Assembly (NCBI GenBank): GCA_902761655.1
Contig: CACWLD010000009.1
Location: 24,608-88,607, forward strand
From: an uncultured Bacteroidia bacterium
Lineage (GTDB): Bacteria > Bacteroidota > Bacteroidia > Bacteroidales > UBA932
Length of the DNA: 64,000 nucleotides
Direction of reading: 5' to 3'
Both the position numbers and the translations under genes were made by a program. How positions within the stretch are numbered: position 1 is the stretch's first letter; each line of letters starts with the position of its first letter. A model generated the notes under the pieces. The model saw only the letters and a program-made list of their open reading frames with translations. It was not told where the DNA came from and ran no database searches. Below are positions 52,849-61,709 of this stretch, piece after piece.

Positions 52849-55800
52849 ATGAAGAGATTTATTACAGGAGTGGCCGCCTGCCTTCTGGCCCTGGCCACCG
52901 GTTTCAGTGTGCAAGCCCAGACCTCGTTCGGCAACGCCGCAAAGTTCAACGATGGCTGGAGATTCATCCTCTCGGACGTGGAAAACGCCCAAGATCCCCA
53001 ATTTGACGATTCCCGCTGGCAAGCGGTGACCCTTCCACACGACTGGTCCGTAAAGCAGCTTCTCTCTCCGGACAACGCCAGCTGCCAGGGATATCTCCCC
53101 GGAGGAATCGGATGGTACAGAAAGCATTTCCAGGGAAGGCAGGTCAATTCAGAACTCGCATACATTTACTTTGAAGGCGTATACAACCGCAGTTCGGTAT
53201 ATCTTAACGGACATCTGCTGGGTTCCCGCCCCAACGGTTACGTCTCCTTTATGTATGATATGACCCCGTACCTTAACAAGAACGGGGACAACGTACTGGC
53301 GGTACGCGTGGACCACAGCCAAGATGCTGACTCCCGCTGGTACACCGGCTCCGGAATCTACCGCAACGTATGGCTTGTCCGCTCCGGTCAGACACACTTC
53401 GCCCTCTGGGGAGTGGGATACCAGACCTCCAAGCTCACCAACAGGCAGGCTACCGTCACCGTCGATACTGAGATCGAAGGCCTTGGAAACCAGAACGCCA
53501 AGGTTGTTGTGAACATAAAGGACGCCGCTGGCAAGGTGGTAGGCAAGGCCTCCGCCAAGGCAGTGGCAAAGCAGAAGTTGGATGTCAGGGTTTCCAACCC
53601 CCATATGTGGTCCCTGGAGGATCCATATCTCTACAAGCTGGAGGTTTCCATAGAGGCATCGGGCAAAGTGCTTGACAAGACAGTCATAAACGCCGGAATC
53701 CGTTCACTTGCCTTTGACGCCAACAGGGGCTTCGCCCTCAACGGCAGGTGGATGAAGATCAAGGGCGTCTGCCTGCACCACGATGCCGGAGTCCTTGGCG
53801 CCGCAGTGCCTCCTGAGGTATGGGAGACCAGACTCAAGGTCCTCAAGAATATGGGAGTGAACAGCATCCGCACGAGCCACAACCCCCAGAACCCTGATTT
53901 CTACGATGTATGTGACAAGATAGGTCTCCTTGTCCTTGACGAAGCCTACGACGAGTGGGAATTCCCCAAGAACAAGTGGATTTCCGGATGGAACCGCGGA
54001 ACTCCCGGCCATCAGGGAACGTTCGACTTCTTCTATGACTGGTGTGAGCAGGACATCACCTCAATGGTGAAGCGTGACCGCAACCACGTATCCGTATATA
54101 TGTGGAGCATAGGCAACGAGGTCGACTATCCAAACGACCCCTACTCTCACCCCATCCTTGACGGTGACGGCTCCGCCATCAGCCAGCCCGTTTCAGGCGG
54201 CTACAAGCCCGATGCCCCCAGCGCAATGCGCATAGGCGAGATTGCCGAAAGGCTTGCCGGATACGTCCGCGCCGTGGATACCTCCCGCCCTGTTACAGGA
54301 GCGCTGGCCGGCGTAGTGATGTCCAACCAGACAACCTACCCCCAGGCGGTTGACGTCGTTGGTTACAACTATACCGAAAGCCGCTACGTAACTGACCACG
54401 AGGCATATCCTGACAGGATCCTCTACGGATCCGAGACCGGTCACGGCCTTAGCAGCTGGAGGGCAGTGCAGGAGAACGAGCACATCTTTGGCCAGTATAT
54501 CTGGACGGGTGCCGATTATCTTGGAGAGTCCAACGCCTGGCCGTCCCGCGGTATGGGAACCGGCCTGATAGACTTCGCCAACAACCTCAAGCCGGGCGGA
54601 TATTTCCGCCAGGCCCTCTGGAGCGAAGTGCCCTTCACATACATAGGCACATCCGTGATACCAGCAGCACAGGTATCCAACCAGGTGAGGGGAGTGCGCC
54701 CCAACACAAGCGCCTTCGACCTCTGGAACTATGAGGATGGAGACAATGTCAGGGTTTCCTGCTACACCAATTCTCCCAAGGCACGCCTGCTGCTCAATGG
54801 AAAGGAAGTGGGCCAGGTGAAGCCGTATGAGTATGAGACCGGAGTAATATACTGGGACATCCCATATCAGCCGGGCGAGCTCAAGGCACAGGGACTTGAC
54901 GAATCCGGCACCGTTGTGGAGTCAGAGTATTCCATCTTCACCACGGGCCGTCCATACAGCCTCAAGGCAGTGGCAGACAAGCCGGACCTTGATGCCGAAG
55001 CCGGCGCCGTAGTGCAGGTTTCAATTGAGGTCGTTGACGAGACCGGAATGCTTGTAAAACTGGCGGACAACGAAATCACCTGCCGCGTAACCGGCCCAGG
55101 AAAGCTCCTTGGCCTTGAATCCGGCAACAATACCGATATGGGAATCTGGACTGACAATACCCAGAGGGCATATCACGGCCGTCTGCTGGCATACATCCAG
55201 CTGGACGGTTCAGTGGGAGAGATCAAGGTCCACTTGAGCTCGCCGCTTCTCAAGGGAGGCACCCTTACAATTGGCGCCCACCGCTATACCACCATTGACA
55301 AGATCCAGCTCAGCGACCCCTTCATCCTTGCCGATGACGCCACCAAGACCTATTATATGACCGGAACAGGCGGACGCCTCTGGAAGAGCAAGGACCTTCT
55401 GGTATGGGACGGCCCAATGACCGTGGCCCAGCCCAACCCCCGTTCCTGGATGGGACCCAACCCCCAGATCTGGGCTGCCGAAATCCATAAATACAACGGC
55501 AAGTACTATTACTTTGCAACCTTCACCAACAATGCCGTCCAGATTGACAGCTACCGCGGAAACAACATCCCGCGCCGTGCCTGCCATATACTTGTAAGCG
55601 ACACTCCGGATGGCCCGTACACCCCTATCCTTGGCGGTGACGAAACCTACCTTCCGGACAACCAGCCAACCCTGGACGCCACGCTGTTCATTGATTCTGA
55701 CGGTATGCCTTATATGATTTTCTGCCACGAATGGCTCCAGAACTGGAACGGTACGGTAGAGAAGATACATCTTAAACCGGATTTCTCCGGCACCTACGGC

Positions 55801-56199
55801 GGCCGTACAACCCTTTTCCGCGCCTTTGACTCTCCCTGGAGCCGTGAGAAGGACGAGAAGGGCAACGACATTCCCAACAAGGTTACGGACGGCCCTTACG
55901 CTTTCCGCACCCAGACCGGAAAACTTGGAATGATATGGACGAGCTGGCGTTATAACGACTACACCCAGGGCGTAGCATACTCCCAGAGCGGAACCCTTGA
56001 CGGCCCGTGGGTGCAGATGCCGGACCCCATCACACCTCCAAACTACGGACACGGAATGATTTTCCGCACCTTTGACGGCAGGCTGCTGCTCTGCTGCCAC
56101 TCCCACGATACAAGTACAGGAAGAACAGTGCGTATTCCGGCAATGTTCCTCCTGGACGATTCAGGGGACCAGATCAAGGTCCTCTCTAGGATTCTCTAA
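52849..56199 (+). CDS. GH2-GH43 fusion glycoside hydrolase, secreted
   Basis: An 1116-residue exported protein (signal peptide ending QAQ). The N-terminal part (about 25-800) is a GH2 enzyme with sugar-binding, Ig-like and barrel domains; acid/base Glu424 is in SIGNEVDYP and nucleophile Glu529 in YGSETGHG. After an extra Ig-like domain a complete GH43 propeller (about 815-1110) begins with Asp823 in LSDPFILADD and includes TLDATLFIDSDG. The position of the GH43 general acid holds TDGPYAF rather than the common EGP, which I believe some subfamilies share. Two exo-activities on one chain suggest a branched plant glycan. It follows a tRNA gene by 51 bases with no clear promoter of its own. Confidence 0.9.
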   Translation: MKRFITGVAACLLALATGFSVQAQTSFGNAAKFNDGWRFILSDVENAQDPQFDDSRWQAVTLPHDWSVKQLLSPDNASCQGYLPGGIGWYRKHFQGRQVNSELAYIYFEGVYNRSSVYLNGHLLGSRPNGYVSFMYDMTPYLNKNGDNVLAVRVDHSQDADSRWYTGSGIYRNVWLVRSGQTHFALWGVGYQTSKLTNRQATVTVDTEIEGLGNQNAKVVVNIKDAAGKVVGKASAKAVAKQKLDVRVSNPHMWSLEDPYLYKLEVSIEASGKVLDKTVINAGIRSLAFDANRGFALNGRWMKIKGVCLHHDAGVLGAAVPPEVWETRLKVLKNMGVNSIRTSHNPQNPDFYDVCDKIGLLVLDEAYDEWEFPKNKWISGWNRGTPGHQGTFDFFYDWCEQDITSMVKRDRNHVSVYMWSIGNEVDYPNDPYSHPILDGDGSAISQPVSGGYKPDAPSAMRIGEIAERLAGYVRAVDTSRPVTGALAGVVMSNQTTYPQAVDVVGYNYTESRYVTDHEAYPDRILYGSETGHGLSSWRAVQENEHIFGQYIWTGADYLGESNAWPSRGMGTGLIDFANNLKPGGYFRQALWSEVPFTYIGTSVIPAAQVSNQVRGVRPNTSAFDLWNYEDGDNVRVSCYTNSPKARLLLNGKEVGQVKPYEYETGVIYWDIPYQPGELKAQGLDESGTVVESEYSIFTTGRPYSLKAVADKPDLDAEAGAVVQVSIEVVDETGMLVKLADNEITCRVTGPGKLLGLESGNNTDMGIWTDNTQRAYHGRLLAYIQLDGSVGEIKVHLSSPLLKGGTLTIGAHRYTTIDKIQLSDPFILADDATKTYYMTGTGGRLWKSKDLLVWDGPMTVAQPNPRSWMGPNPQIWAAEIHKYNGKYYYFATFTNNAVQIDSYRGNNIPRRACHILVSDTPDGPYTPILGGDETYLPDNQPTLDATLFIDSDGMPYMIFCHEWLQNWNGTVEKIHLKPDFSGTYGGRTTLFRAFDSPWSREKDEKGNDIPNKVTDGPYAFRTQTGKLGMIWTSWRYNDYTQGVAYSQSGTLDGPWVQMPDPITPPNYGHGMIFRTFDGRLLLCCHSHDTSTGRTVRIPAMFLLDDSGDQIKVLSRIL

Positions 56200-57389
56200 A
56201 GATTTGTCACCTGCCCGATGAACAGGATGTCTCCTGTGGAATCGGAACGGATGATATAGAAGAAAGGATGGTCGGCGGTGAAGTCGACCGTGACATCCGG
56301 GGCTACTGAAGTAGTGCGCATTCCAATGCCTGTTACTGCAGCGGCCTCGGTTCCTTCTTCATTGACGTCAATGTAGGTCTTCTGCTTTACAAAGTCAATG
56401 CAGAGAGGTGTGGAGGACAGTTTTGAGAAGTCCGCCTGGCTGCCGAAGGCCAGGCTCATACCCATATCCCGGAGCATTCCGGTAAGGTCCATCTCGCACT
56501 CCAGCTTGAATTTTGGCATACTCACGCGCACCCTTTGAGTGCGCAGTTCCTTGCGCCATCCCTCCCAGCGCGCAGTGCTGAGCGTGGCTGCGGCGTCGTC
56601 CAGGGCTACGCCCGGACGCGGAAGCAGCACGTACATCTCAATGTCGCCGCTCTGGTAGGGGAGTTCCAGGATCTGGAAGAAATCGTTCTGGCAATAGCGC
56701 AGGCGCTCTGTCTGGCGCATCATATCAACCTGCTGCACCGCGCCGTCAAGGCGCGTGAAGGGCGCCTTGTCCGTGCGGGTGAAAGGCTTCTCCCACTTGT
56801 CATAGAAGTAGACGGCGTTCAGGAGCATCAGCTGGAGTCCCGGTTCCATCCTGTCCAATATTGACGGGATCTTTCCGTTTGTGTTGCGGGAGCACCACTT
56901 GTTGATGTCCGCAACTGCAGACTTCTGGCTGAAATCCCTGTTATAAACCTCTGAGTTGTATTTGTTCTGGATGGTTTTCTTGAAATCCGGAAGAATGCTT
57001 ATCTGCTTGTTCACCCAGACTGAATTGGCAACCTTCACGGTGCTGGCTTCAGGAGCCTTGCTGTATTCCTTCCCGAGGACCTTCCACATCTGGTCCGCCG
57101 TGGCTCCGGAAGCGCCTTCCGCCGCCATTGAAAGGGCGGCGCCAAGGCTGAACGGAGACAGGCAGATGGACTGGCGGCTCCTGAGAGCCTTGAATGCGTC
57201 AAAGTCAAAGTCTCCTCCCAAGAGTGTCTCCGTGGTGCCGCTGAACCTGGAGGAAGGAATCACCTCCGCCTGGGTAATGGGAACCAGATCCAGCACCGGC
57301 AGCGGTATGAACTGGGTCTTGCTGGTGTTGGAACATCCCAGAAGGGCTGTTGCAGCGGCTAGAATGCTTATTATTTGGTGTCTTTTCAT
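56196..57389 (-). CDS. Serpin-family protease inhibitor lipoprotein
   Basis: A 397-residue serpin with a lipoprotein signal (ATALLGC), so it is likely surface- or periplasm-anchored. Conserved blocks are FDAFKALRS, ICLSPFSLGAALSMAAEGA, NSVWVN, LLNAVYFYDKWEKPF and the end DHPFFYIIRSDSTGDILFIG. The hinge of the reactive loop, NEEGTEAAAVTG, is of the inhibitory type (small residues P12-P9). By counting from the hinge the scissile bond falls around MRTTS, with Thr at P1, but this is approximate. The gene directly follows an exported S9 peptidase in one operon. Its TAG overlaps the TAA of the convergent GH2-GH43 gene. Confidence 0.93.
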   Translation of the reverse strand: MKRHQIISILAAATALLGCSNTSKTQFIPLPVLDLVPITQAEVIPSSRFSGTTETLLGGDFDFDAFKALRSRQSICLSPFSLGAALSMAAEGASGATADQMWKVLGKEYSKAPEASTVKVANSVWVNKQISILPDFKKTIQNKYNSEVYNRDFSQKSAVADINKWCSRNTNGKIPSILDRMEPGLQLMLLNAVYFYDKWEKPFTRTDKAPFTRLDGAVQQVDMMRQTERLRYCQNDFFQILELPYQSGDIEMYVLLPRPGVALDDAAATLSTARWEGWRKELRTQRVRVSMPKFKLECEMDLTGMLRDMGMSLAFGSQADFSKLSSTPLCIDFVKQKTYIDVNEEGTEAAAVTGIGMRTTSVAPDVTVDFTADHPFFYIIRSDSTGDILFIGQVTNL

Positions 57390-57390
57390 C

Positions 57391-59601
57391 CTATTTCATC
57401 CATTGGTCCAGCCAATCATATACAATTCTGTGCCAATATAGTGAATTTTGCGGTTGAAGTATCCAATGATTTTCGTCCGGGAACACTACAAGCTTTGAAG
57501 GAACCCCCATCATCTGGGCTGTATTGAATGCTGCCATACCCTGGGTATAAGGGATTCGGTAGTCCTTTTCTCCGTGGATGCAGAGGATAGGCTTGTTCCA
57601 TTTGTCCACGTTCTTGAGAGGGGAGTTGGCGTAGTGGCGCTCGGCCTCGTCATAGCCGCTCCAGGGGGAGCCGCTCAGGTAGCCGCGTCCAAGACCGCCG
57701 TTGTCCCACTCGGGGAACCACATTTCCTCCGTGGTGTAGTAGAGTCCGGCTTCGTCAAATATGCCGGCGTGGGCGATGAAGCAGTCAAAGGTGTTGTTGT
57801 GGATTCCTGACAGATAGTAGGAAGAATAACCGCCGTATGAGGCTCCTACGCAGGCCAACTTGTCTACGTACGGTTTGGACTTGATGTAGCGCGCCGCGCT
57901 CAGGTAATCCTGCATATTCAGGCCAATGTAATCTCCGCTTATCTCCTCTTTCCATTCCTGTCCGCTTGAGGTTGTACCGCGGCGGTTTGGCATTATTACA
58001 ATGTAGCCCTGCTCGGCCATCAGACGATAGCACCAGCGGTAGCTCCATCCCTGGGAATTGGAACTCTGAGGGCCTCCAAGTACAATTTCAATTGCCGGAT
58101 ACTTGTTGGCAGGATTGAATTTAGGAGGATATAGCACCCAGGCCTGCATTTGCTGGTTGTCTACGGTCTCAATCCATACGCTCTCGCTCTTGGGGTCTGT
58201 CAGCTGGGTGAAAATATGCTCGTTCTCCCTGGTTATACGCTCAAAGGAGCAGCTGTAGTCGCTGTTGAAGCGGACTGATACCAGCTCGGTAGGGAAATTG
58301 AGGCTAGCGTAGCTGGTGAGCAGGTTGACTGTGTTTCCGCCTGCTATGTATGCAAACGGAGAATCGAAGTCATAGTACCAGTCGTCAGGGGTGATCCTGA
58401 CAAAGGCATCGGTATTGATGTCCACCAGGAACAAAGCCTGGAGGCCTTCAGTGAGGGCGTTGAATATGATGTGCTTGTCATCCGGAGTCCATACGGGGGC
58501 GGCAACGTCACGGTCGAGGCTTGCGCAAAGCTGGCGGATATCCTTGATGTCAACATCCGCGCTCTGGCCTTCGTCTGTTTTTCCAAAGGCAACGTCGCAT
58601 ATCATAAGTCTTTGCTGGTCAGCCTCATAGCCATCCCTTGCCATTGATATCCAGGCCAGTTTTGTGCCATCGTGGCTCCAAACGGGATCCGTATCGTATC
58701 CACCGTCCATTGGGATGCGTGTGGTGGCGCCGGTCAGTACGTCAAAGATATAGATTTCAGTATCGGTGGAGAAGGCGTAGTCCTTTCCGGTCTTCTTGCG
58801 GCAGCTGTAGGCGATGTGCCTTCCGTCAGGAGCCCAGTCCAGCTGCTCCGCTCCGCCAAAAGGCTCTGTAGGGAGCTCGTAGGGCTCGTCTCCAAGGATG
58901 TCAAAGGAGTTGTCCATTGTGATCATCCCGTTTACTGTAGTGGACACAAAAGAACGGGGGATTTCAGTAACCCAGTGGTCCCAGTGGCGGTACATCAGGT
59001 CTTCCGTGGTGTAAGCCCTTGCCTTGTCGAGCGCCGGGTCCATATCCTTGGGGGTCTTTACGGGGCCGGGGCCGGTGGTGATGAAAATCACGCTTGACTG
59101 GTCCGGGGAGAGCTTGAACTCGCTTATCCCGTTGGGGATGTCGCTCAACTGCTCTTTCTTGCCCAGTTTGTTCCCGTTGACGGGAGCCTTCCACATCTGG
59201 CCGTCCTGGATAAAGAAGATGCTCTTTCCGTCGTTGCTCCAGCGGGCGTTGCTCACGCTTTTTGCGTAGCGCGTAAGCTGGACCTTGTTCCTGCCGTCAA
59301 TGTCGCAGAGGAACAGGTTGCGGCAGCTCCTGTTCTCCGCGATGGAGGTGTAGGACACGCCGTAAAGGATTCTCTTTCCGTCCGGGCTGAGCTGAGGGTC
59401 TGAGAGACGGCCCATTGACAGGAGGGCTTCCGGTGTCATCACGCCGTCTGCAAGGGTGATGTCGGATGGACCTATGTAACCTGCGCTTTGCTCTTTTTCT
59501 TTGTTGTTCATGGCTTTTCCAATTAAGGTACCTGCAAAGTATCCCGCAAGTGCGCAAGCGACAATAATAAGCAGGCTTGAAAGGAATTTGGTGGTTTTCA
59601 T
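57391..59601 (-). CDS. Exported S9C prolyl-oligopeptidase-family peptidase (DPP5-like)
   Basis: A 736-residue enzyme with an N-terminal membrane anchor or signal (residues 5-28), a beta-propeller (about 60-480) and an alpha/beta-hydrolase domain. Ser588 is in GASYGGYSS, and the Asp and His are in HGEKDYRIPYTQG and PDENHWI. This is the S9C type that includes Porphyromonas DPP5, which prefers Ala or hydrophobic P1 residues. Periplasmic release of dipeptides is inferred, complementing DPP III and DPP11. It lies 4 bases after recG and one base before the serpin gene. Confidence 0.9.
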   Translation of the reverse strand: MKTTKFLSSLLIIVACALAGYFAGTLIGKAMNNKEKEQSAGYIGPSDITLADGVMTPEALLSMGRLSDPQLSPDGKRILYGVSYTSIAENRSCRNLFLCDIDGRNKVQLTRYAKSVSNARWSNDGKSIFFIQDGQMWKAPVNGNKLGKKEQLSDIPNGISEFKLSPDQSSVIFITTGPGPVKTPKDMDPALDKARAYTTEDLMYRHWDHWVTEIPRSFVSTTVNGMITMDNSFDILGDEPYELPTEPFGGAEQLDWAPDGRHIAYSCRKKTGKDYAFSTDTEIYIFDVLTGATTRIPMDGGYDTDPVWSHDGTKLAWISMARDGYEADQQRLMICDVAFGKTDEGQSADVDIKDIRQLCASLDRDVAAPVWTPDDKHIIFNALTEGLQALFLVDINTDAFVRITPDDWYYDFDSPFAYIAGGNTVNLLTSYASLNFPTELVSVRFNSDYSCSFERITRENEHIFTQLTDPKSESVWIETVDNQQMQAWVLYPPKFNPANKYPAIEIVLGGPQSSNSQGWSYRWCYRLMAEQGYIVIMPNRRGTTSSGQEWKEEISGDYIGLNMQDYLSAARYIKSKPYVDKLACVGASYGGYSSYYLSGIHNNTFDCFIAHAGIFDEAGLYYTTEEMWFPEWDNGGLGRGYLSGSPWSGYDEAERHYANSPLKNVDKWNKPILCIHGEKDYRIPYTQGMAAFNTAQMMGVPSKLVVFPDENHWILQPQNSLYWHRIVYDWLDQWMK

Positions 59602-59605
59602 CGTA

Positions 59606-61696
59606 TCAACTGATTTTACTGTAATCTTTTAGGTTGTATTTGTCTTTGCGGAGTTCCGCCGCAAGCAGGCGGTTCACCGGGAATTCCAGACCGGGGTCGT
59701 TGTCAAGCACTTTCTGGGCGTAGTCCCTTGCCTGGGCAAGCAGCAGGCTGTCCTTGGACAGCGATGCTATGTTCAAGGCAATGGGCAGCCCGCTCTGCTG
59801 CGTGCCTTCCAGGTCTCCCGGGCCGCGCATCTTCATATCTTCTTCCGCTATCTCAAAGCCGTTGTCCGTGGAGCACAGCAGGTCTATCCTTTTCTGGGAT
59901 TCGCGGCTCAGCTTGACATCCTTCATAAGGATGCAGAAGGACTGGTCCGCGCCCCTGCCCACGCGTCCGCGCAGCTGGTGAAGCTGGCTAAGGCCGAAGC
60001 GCTCCGCATTTTCAATTACCATTACCGAAGCGTTGGGCACGTCCACGCCCACCTCGATGACGGTAGTGGATACCAATATGTTGGCCCTGCCCGCCACAAA
60101 TGCGGCCATATTGAAGTTCTTCTCCTCGTTGGACTGCTGTCCGTGCACTATGGCAACCTTGTACGGCGGGAATGGGAAGTTCCTTACAATGTCCTCATAA
60201 CCGTTCTGGAGGTTCTTGAGGTCTATCTTTTCGCTCTCGAATATGAGAGGATAAACTATGAATACCTGCCTGCCCCTGGCAATTTCCTGTTTCATAAAAT
60301 TGTACAGCTGCATCCGCTTGTTCTGGCCTATCTGGAGGGTCTGGACCGGCTTGCGGCCAGGAGGCATCTCGTCAAGGACGCTCACGTCAAGGTCTCCGTA
60401 CAGCGTCATTGCCAGAGTGCGGGGGATAGGTGTGGCGGTCATTATGAGCACGTGCGGAGGCCGTCCTTCCGATCCCTTGGCCCACAGCCTGGACCTCTGG
60501 TCCACGCCAAAGCGGTGCTGCTCGTCTATGATTGCCAGACCAAGGCTCTTGAACTGCACCACGTCCTCAATGAGCGCGTGCGTACCCACCAGTATGCCAA
60601 TGCTGCCGTCCTGGAGCCCTTCGTGGATGCGCCTGCGCTCCTTGGCAGTTGTACTGCCGGTGAGCAGGGCGCACTGCACGGAAGTGGGCGCCAGATACTT
60701 GGATATGTTTGCGTAATGCTGCTGCGCCAGGACCTCCGTGGGAGCCATTATGCAGGACTGGTAGCCGTTGCCAACGGCGATAAGCGAAGACAGGACCGCC
60801 ACCATTGTCTTGCCGGAGCCTACATCTCCCTGAAGGAGGCGGTTCATCTGGCTGCCGCTGGTGAGGTCCGCGCGAATCTCCTTGATGACGCGCTTCTGCG
60901 CGCCCGTAAGTTCAAAGGGGAGGGCGTTGAAGCAGTCGTTGAAGTCCTTGCCCACCTTGGGCATCTGTATGCCGTTTTCTGCGCGGCTGCGCACATATTT
61001 CTGCTTCAGGAGGCTCAGTTGCAGGAAGAAAAGCTCCTCGAACTTGAGCCTGTAAGTGGCCTTGGCCAGGGAATCCTGATCCTTTGGGAAATGGATGTTC
61101 TGCAGGGCGAAGCGGAGCGGCGCCAGGCCGTTCTGCTTGATGACATATTCCGGAAGGGTTTCTTCCATATGCGGAAGGCTCGCCTCCAGCGCGTTGGACA
61201 TAAGCTTCAGCATCACCTTTCCCGTGATGCCGCCGTTCTTGAGCTTTTCCGTGCTTGGATACACTCCCGTAAGGGTGCCCTGGGCTGTCACGGAACCCGG
61301 AGCGTCTATCTCCGGATGAACCATATTTATCTTCCCGTTGAACAGGGACGGCTTCCCAAAGAAGACGAACTCGTTCCCGGGGACCAGCTTGTCAAAGATA
61401 TACTTGTTTCCCTTGAAGAAAACAATCTCCATCCTGCCGCTTTCATCCTCTATGATAACGCTCAGGTGCTTTATGTTTATCAGGTTGCGGCTGGCCACGC
61501 GGGCCTTGACCTGGACCCAGGCCAGGTCCGGATGGATATCCGCTATCAAAGTGTATTTGCTGCGGTCTATATAGCGGAAAGGATACAGGTGCAGCAGGTC
61601 CGAAATGGTCTCAACGCCCAGCTCCTTTTGCAGGAGTGAGGCCCTTTTAGGCCCCACTCCCGAAAGGAACTGTATGCTTGAATCCCATTCGTACAT
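59606..61696 (-). CDS. recG: ATP-dependent DNA helicase RecG
   Basis: RecG reverses stalled forks and branch-migrates Holliday junctions. An N-terminal wedge domain (LSGVGPKRASLL, then an OB fold about 60-150) is followed by two helicase domains with Walker A QGDVGSGKTM (Lys296), the DEQH box IIDEQHRFG, and motifs TATPIPRTLA and HQLRGRVGRG. Length from ATG 61696 is 696 residues, the usual size. The longer frame to 61753 overlaps the upstream gene and adds nothing recognisable. It heads recG-S9-serpin, or follows the DUF2207 gene by 13 bases. Confidence 0.97.
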   Translation of the reverse strand: MYEWDSSIQFLSGVGPKRASLLQKELGVETISDLLHLYPFRYIDRSKYTLIADIHPDLAWVQVKARVASRNLINIKHLSVIIEDESGRMEIVFFKGNKYIFDKLVPGNEFVFFGKPSLFNGKINMVHPEIDAPGSVTAQGTLTGVYPSTEKLKNGGITGKVMLKLMSNALEASLPHMEETLPEYVIKQNGLAPLRFALQNIHFPKDQDSLAKATYRLKFEELFFLQLSLLKQKYVRSRAENGIQMPKVGKDFNDCFNALPFELTGAQKRVIKEIRADLTSGSQMNRLLQGDVGSGKTMVAVLSSLIAVGNGYQSCIMAPTEVLAQQHYANISKYLAPTSVQCALLTGSTTAKERRRIHEGLQDGSIGILVGTHALIEDVVQFKSLGLAIIDEQHRFGVDQRSRLWAKGSEGRPPHVLIMTATPIPRTLAMTLYGDLDVSVLDEMPPGRKPVQTLQIGQNKRMQLYNFMKQEIARGRQVFIVYPLIFESEKIDLKNLQNGYEDIVRNFPFPPYKVAIVHGQQSNEEKNFNMAAFVAGRANILVSTTVIEVGVDVPNASVMVIENAERFGLSQLHQLRGRVGRGADQSFCILMKDVKLSRESQKRIDLLCSTDNGFEIAEEDMKMRGPGDLEGTQQSGLPIALNIASLSKDSLLLAQARDYAQKVLDNDPGLEFPVNRLLAAELRKDKYNLKDYSKIS

Positions 61697-61709
61697 AAGT
61701 GTCTGGATG

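Noticed and set aside
59978-61639. 553-residue plus-strand open frame across recG
   Set aside because: It is the antisense of a fully recognisable recG; the strong codon bias of the real gene keeps the opposite frame open.
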